Source: Varroa destructor (lineage: Eukaryota; Arthropoda; Arachnida; Mesostigmata; Varroidae). From it: a stretch of DNA of 64,000 nt. The notes under the pieces were generated by a model. It did no database searches, had not been told where the DNA came from, and saw only the letters and a list, made by a program, of their open reading frames with translations. This document shows, piece by piece, positions 58,918 to 64,000 of this stretch. Each line of letters starts with the position of its first letter. Within the stretch, counting starts at the first letter, position 1. The stretch covers positions 31,151,778 to 31,215,777 of the forward strand of contig NW_019211455.1 of the NCBI RefSeq assembly GCF_002443255.2, given 5' to 3'. Made by a program: the position numbers and the translations under genes.

Positions 58918-61900
58918 GAGGCCGTAGTATATAATAAGCCTTTTTGATTATTGTCGACCTAAGGTACAATGCTTAGACAACCTGTGGGACGACAGCAGAG
59001 TAATCCAGCAGGTGAATCACGGGTAAATTTTTTCAAAATTAAGTCTGTTACTTAAAAAACGAAAAGAGTCTGAGCGTATTTAATAGATGTTTTTATCGAC
59101 AGCATTACAACAGTGTACTGAGATGGATTAATTTAAAGATATTTGCCAAAAACCCTTCATTTTCGGGAGGTTTTCGATATTTTCTTTCGATATATTCTTT
59201 TCTGTTACTGGCAACTTCTTGCGTTTACCATTAGTATTCGCATAATGAATATAGCATATCTGATTGCACTAAATTACGCAATGAAACCTTCGAAGATCAT
59301 GTATAATTACTTATAAGCGGCTTTCATCAAACGTCTAAAACGCAGTTCTTTCGAAGGTATTAGCATATTCTATAGTTAAGCATCGTAAGTTCCGTATTAT
59401 GTGACTCATTTCGATTTCATCGGACATCGTTTGCTTCACCCTGGACATGCACTGGTGGCAAATAACTATACCTCAGGTAAACCTTTTAATGATCTGATAA
59501 AATGAGAAAATGACGGTAACAGTAGTAATATGACACATCAGGTCAACTTAATATTAAATACTAATACATAGCCATGCGTTATATAAGCTTCGAGCCACAC
59601 CGGACTACGCGATAGGATCTCAGATCTAATTCTGACGAGGATTTTTCAGACTTTAAAAATTAGGAATAATGTATAAAAATTTATCTGAAAGAGTAAAAAT
59701 TCCTATGAACAACGGGCCAAGTAGGTAAATTACAGATGTAGTTGTATAAACACGGCTACTACAAGCGTTTTCTGTGGACATTTGTACCACTGTGGCATAC
59801 CATTGAAAGTATCATTTAGCATTTCTAGGGTGCACTATACGATATTTACCTTTAAATACAAGCGAGCTTTTATTGTCTTGGATAGACTAACAATGAACGA
59901 CCAATCGATATCGGGGTGACGACCTCGCTGACAGATTCCAGTAGGTGGGCTTGTTTTATTGATAATCAACTTAAAATGCAGATAATCTGAATATCGCTAT
60001 ATTCGAAAAATGCATTGATCTGGTGTGCTTTTCCTTTCAAAAAAAAAAAAACATGGCAAATCATACACTACCTTTGTTAGAGTACATTGCGAATTTTATT
60101 GCTATACTATTATAACTATAGATTGCGTATTTACTAACATCAAGCGAAATCAATACCACAACACAAAGCCAAATCAAAAAACCTTATCAAAGCATAAGGA
60201 TACGTCATACATTATTGAACACAATGGAGCGAACAGCTGGGTGAAGATTTGTTCAGATCAGTCGAACGGAAAAAGTGGCTGATCTAACTGATAACAAAGC
60301 CCATATTCACATAGCACACAGGCAGGTACCATTAGGGAGTGCCAAAACAACTCATTACCTTGCCGTGATACTGATGGCCAGTGTTACAACAATCGTAAAG
60401 CAAAAACATCTTTTCCAGCGCGACTACGCTATGTAAGCTATCTTATCGTTCTCAGAACTGTCGTCAGATAAAGTTACAGTACTTAAATGTTGCCTTTGTG
60501 AGTACAGATCTGTCCTAACATGTAAATACTTACAAAATTCTTATAATCAATGCTGTGCTTCTTTCTGTGTGCCGTAATCATCGGCAAAGCAGTTCAATAT
60601 ATGGCGCATCTTTGTACGAAAAAATCGTCAGGGTTTGTCGTGTAAGGATTAGTACATTATTACGTCTCATTTGGATATTGCTTTATGGGGTCAATTACGA
60701 GCAAAATAAACGTGGCTCTAATCTTAGCAGTCCGCGTAAGACAGGTATGGGCGTACTCATCTAAGTATCTTTCCGTTTACTCGTGTTCTTGACTAATCTT
60801 TGGAACTTGACATTATGTGCTACTTCTTCATTTGGTTATCTCAGCTCCATTTCTCATGCGTAAGTAATATAATGTGAGCTTTTTTTTTTTTAAATAACAA
60901 TAGTATCACGTTTGCGTCTCTACTGTTCACAGACGGCACCTGTACAATAGTATCAAACTCAACGATACGTGCCGCCATTTTTACAACCAAGATAAGTAGA
61001 AGAACGAATTAAGATATTGTCATCAGTCTAAAATCTAGACTCAGAGATCAGAAAACACGATTTTTGATGTAATCATAAATTAGTTGGCCTAATAACCATT
61101 CGTTTGCCATTAAAAAATTTCCCAACTGATATTATATAAAACGACTGATTTCCATCTTCACACAACCTCCTTAAACACTTTAACGCTAAATATGTAGACT
61201 TGTCGAAATCACTGTTAGTAACATTGTGAAAAGGACGCCTCTTTCTGGTCCATCCCTTCACAGCTCATTCATAGCCACTCCAGACGCTTCTGCTTCCACC
61301 ATTGAATCACTTTGATAGCAGACGTTAGATTTTCAAAGCAAAAGCTGTTTACAACGCTTATATTTCCACGTAGAAGAGGGCGCTCGTGTCTCGTGTTTGG
61401 GTTCATCTGTCGCGTTTTTGCAAGGTCATATGGCAACCTCAAAAGTTTCTTGAAACAGAGTTATTTGCGTAACGTAAATTATCTGTTACTGTTATGCTGT
61501 GGAGCTAGGTGTGATCCCGGCAATAAAAGTTACCTACGGCATGATCGACATAATGCATGTACGCCTTCGGCCTTCTTTCTGCTTGTTTAGGAGTGGAATC
61601 CGAACGCTGAGTCTTTATGTAGACTCTATTTAAGGGTCTCTGGGCTACTTATCGGGCGGAAATTTGCTGAAGTTTTGCGATCGCAGCGGTGCTTTGTCTA
61701 ACGAACGTTTTCACTAATCGTTGCGTTTCATTGTGTTTGACTATCTGAATGCTTTCCTTATTAATGTTTATTTTCGGAGCTGACAGTTATACAAATCGCG
61801 TCATTAGTTGCTTTTATGGACACCATATTTTAACAAATCCATATTATTATCTTGTGAAAAAAGGCACTATAGCTACCTTCATGGTTGCCATGCAGTTTCT

Positions 61901-63498
61901 TAGGCTCCTCGGAGGATATTTGATTGATAACGTCATTTTCAGGGTGGACAACTCTTAAATGCTATAAATGCTGAGATTTCGCAAACATATTTACTGGAAG
62001 ACGATTGATGAATAGGTCAAAAACAAAGAAACAACTACTTTACGCTAGGTTTGAAATATGGTTTTTTGCCTTTAGCCGGTCAAAATCAGTGTATCATATG
62101 TGAGTTTTTATTCCACCGTTATTCGAATTTTGCTTTATTGTGGTGAGAAGCTAATCTCGCTGTTAAAAAATTGTTTTACAACTTCTCGCTTAGGGTTGGT
62201 ACTGTTAAGCTGGATACGTTTTTTTGCCATAGTTTTCCTTTGCTCAATTATAAGAAAATCTGTTATATTTGGGAAAATCTGTACTTAGCAGGAATTGAGC
62301 ATTTGCTCGCGTTGTTGTGCGAACCCAAGTCGATCTTAAAGTTGTTTACAATTCATTACAAATAGCTAACCAGATGCAAGCCTTTTATAGACGGTGTCAG
62401 CATTATACACACTCCGCCGTCTATATGTGGAAAACGTACCCGCGCTTTCTATTGATTATACGATGTTCCGAGCGCTTGAGGGCAATGCAGCTGGTAACTT
62501 ATCAGATAATAGAAATTACTGAACTTTAAAAACGTGTTTCATACTCCTTCAAAATATCATGATTGGTGCTTAGTTATTCATTAACTAATTATCAATAATA
62601 TTAATTATACTCGTAAGTAATTTCAAATACGCTGTCAACAACATGCTGCCATCTAAACACGGTTTAGGAATAGATATTTCACGGGATTGCTAAAGACTTA
62701 ATTGCTTCGGTAATATAACCGGTGCAGTCCACTTCGAACTCTCAAATTCAATGAAATCATTAAAATCTCCGAGACTTGTTGATGTTATTGAAATGCCATT
62801 GTGCTGCGGCCTGGATCTTAAGGCACGAAACTCTAATCCTGAAACATCGGTGTGACATGCGAAGATTGGGTCCTTTGGGGTAAAACTTGAATTCAGCAAA
62901 CGTCTTTCCGTAATCAGCCTGTACTTCTCTATGCTTTAGTTGCAATTAACGTGCCCGTATTCAAGTTCGTATAACATTTGTATGCGACTGTTCTATGGTG
63001 TTTCATATAACACCGTGATTTCATCCAGCATACATAGCTAGCGCGAGCAATCTTAATTCAAATTCGTGACAACTGTCATTGAAATTAGTATATGCTATTT
63101 TGTTTTTTAATTTAGGCAAACAATATAGCTAAGTCGCTTTCTATGGTTCGAGGTGACTTTTTGAATCAGAGTAATGGTACAGGAAGGCAAAATGAACTTT
63201 GAATTATTTCATTATACGAATTGTTGCATTAATATATTTTTTAGCTAATAAATTGTCTTCACATGGCGTGACAGTGCCCTTGATTTAGCTTTCCTATTCC
63301 GATTTTTCGAAGAACGTCGAGCCACATGGATACAGACCTACGCAGACTGTGGATAACATAGTTCAACTGTCCTCTATGGAATAAAATTGATATTCTCGTT
63401 TTCAAGTGACGTTTAATGATAATAGTTCCTCAAGCGGAACTTGGCGAGCTAATTAAACCTAGCGTACTCGAACTTCGAGGCTTCTCAAGTTTGACAGT
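58918..63498. other. AT-rich stretch with no recognisable gene
   Basis: Frames up to 92 codons (61312-61590 plus) lack recognisable domains. Simple sequence consists of A12 near 60040-60051 and T12 near 60880-60891. Small hairpins lie at 62997-63014 (GGTGTT/AACACC) and 63467-63479 (CTCGAA/TTCGAG). Nothing else can be supported. Confidence 0.55.
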
Positions 63499-63861
63499 TC
63501 AATGTAGAGGCTCACATGTAGAACTCGGCATTTCGTTGGCGAGAGGTTCTTCGATACCGTTGTGAGCACAAAGCAAACCAATTACGTGGTATTCTCGGCT
63601 ATTAGGAAACTTCAGTAGACAAGCGACGCGAAGCTGTCGATCGAACATTGCACAAAATCGCCTAATCGACAGATCTATTGTCGCTTGCCAGGCAAACAGG
63701 TACCAGATTCGAAAGAAAACTAAGACCTTCTCGTTGAACACCTTCTGAGCAAATGCACAAAAGTTTTGTGCGTCTCCCCTGGACCACTGGCTTTGTACGA
63801 ACCACTGGAAAGATGCACCTAACTGTTCGACGAAAAATGTATAATATACTACAGACAGCAA
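63499..63861 (-). other. Longest open frame in the window, exon candidate (unproven)
   Basis: A minus-strand frame of 120 codons from a TTG (open for a few codons upstream) ends in TGA at 63499-63501. The first ATG is deep inside, so if real it is a 3'-terminal exon rather than a whole gene. On the minus strand, TTTTTGCTGTCTGTAG precedes 63848 and is a good acceptor, giving an exon at 63499-63848. The translation is rich in F, W and C in its first two thirds and acidic and polar at the end, with varied codons and no low complexity. No domain is recognised. A frame of this length is still expected once or twice by chance in 64 kb. Confidence 0.25.
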
Positions 63862-64000
63862 AAATTGGTCGCTTTAAAAATAGTATTTAGGACAGGAAGC
63901 ACTTTTTAGACACAGGAATGAGCAGCGATAGAGAAATGTGTTCGTTCTTAACTCTGCCAGAGAGACTGCTAAAAGATTGCTATGCCATCAGATGTCTGAA

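Noticed and set aside
1..64000. CRISPR arrays, bacterial operons, integrases, toxin-antitoxin or defence systems
   Set aside because: No regularly spaced repeats, no long frames and no ribosome-binding-site-linked genes. The sequence style is eukaryotic non-coding DNA.

Overview
This 64-kb window reads as non-coding or very sparsely coding nuclear DNA of a eukaryote. It is AT-rich (roughly 38-40% GC by eye), with many poly-A/poly-T runs, (TA)n and (AG)n microsatellites and one assembly gap of exactly 100 Ns at 36664-36763. CpG dinucleotides are common, which argues against a vertebrate genome with methylation-driven CpG loss and fits an invertebrate such as an arthropod. The species cannot be named from the sequence alone. 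Nothing looks bacterial: there are no long genes, operons, ribosome-binding sites or rRNA.

No gene can be called with confidence. The longest open frame is about 120 codons. With a stop roughly every 16-17 codons at this composition, a few frames of 100-125 codons are expected by chance in 64 kb on six frames. No catalytic motif, zinc finger, kinase, reverse transcriptase, transposase or other domain signature was recognised in any translation. The window is best read as an intergenic desert or part of one or more long introns. A few open frames follow good polypyrimidine-AG acceptors or have coding-like codon choice (4800-4991, 11212-11362, 27346-27578, 43144-43252, 44209-44377, and 63499-63848 on the minus strand). 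They are listed as unproven exon candidates with low confidence.

Layout. 1-27 kb: AT-rich with scattered palindromes, including a 16-bp perfect palindrome at 3090-3105 and a nested three-stem inverted-repeat structure at 14221-14295. 27-36.6 kb: similar, with one ATG-initiated 108-codon frame at 27252-27578. 36664-36763: gap with AT-rich flanks. 36.8-39 kb: AT-rich, ending in a 28-nt TA tract. 39.5-40.5 kb and about 43-47 kb: visibly richer in GC and in open frames on both strands, and the most likely places for exons. 41.0-42.3 kb: four short local duplications. 47-64 kb: AT-rich, with a 13-bp-arm hairpin at 50875-50903 carrying two AGGTCA half-sites, and a run of three perfect hairpins at 58845-58910 bounded by 7-bp direct repeats.

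No set of genes working together can be described. The most unusual signals are structural: the hairpin cluster near 58.8 kb, the nested stems at 14.2 kb and the 29-nt inverted repeat at 50.9 kb.
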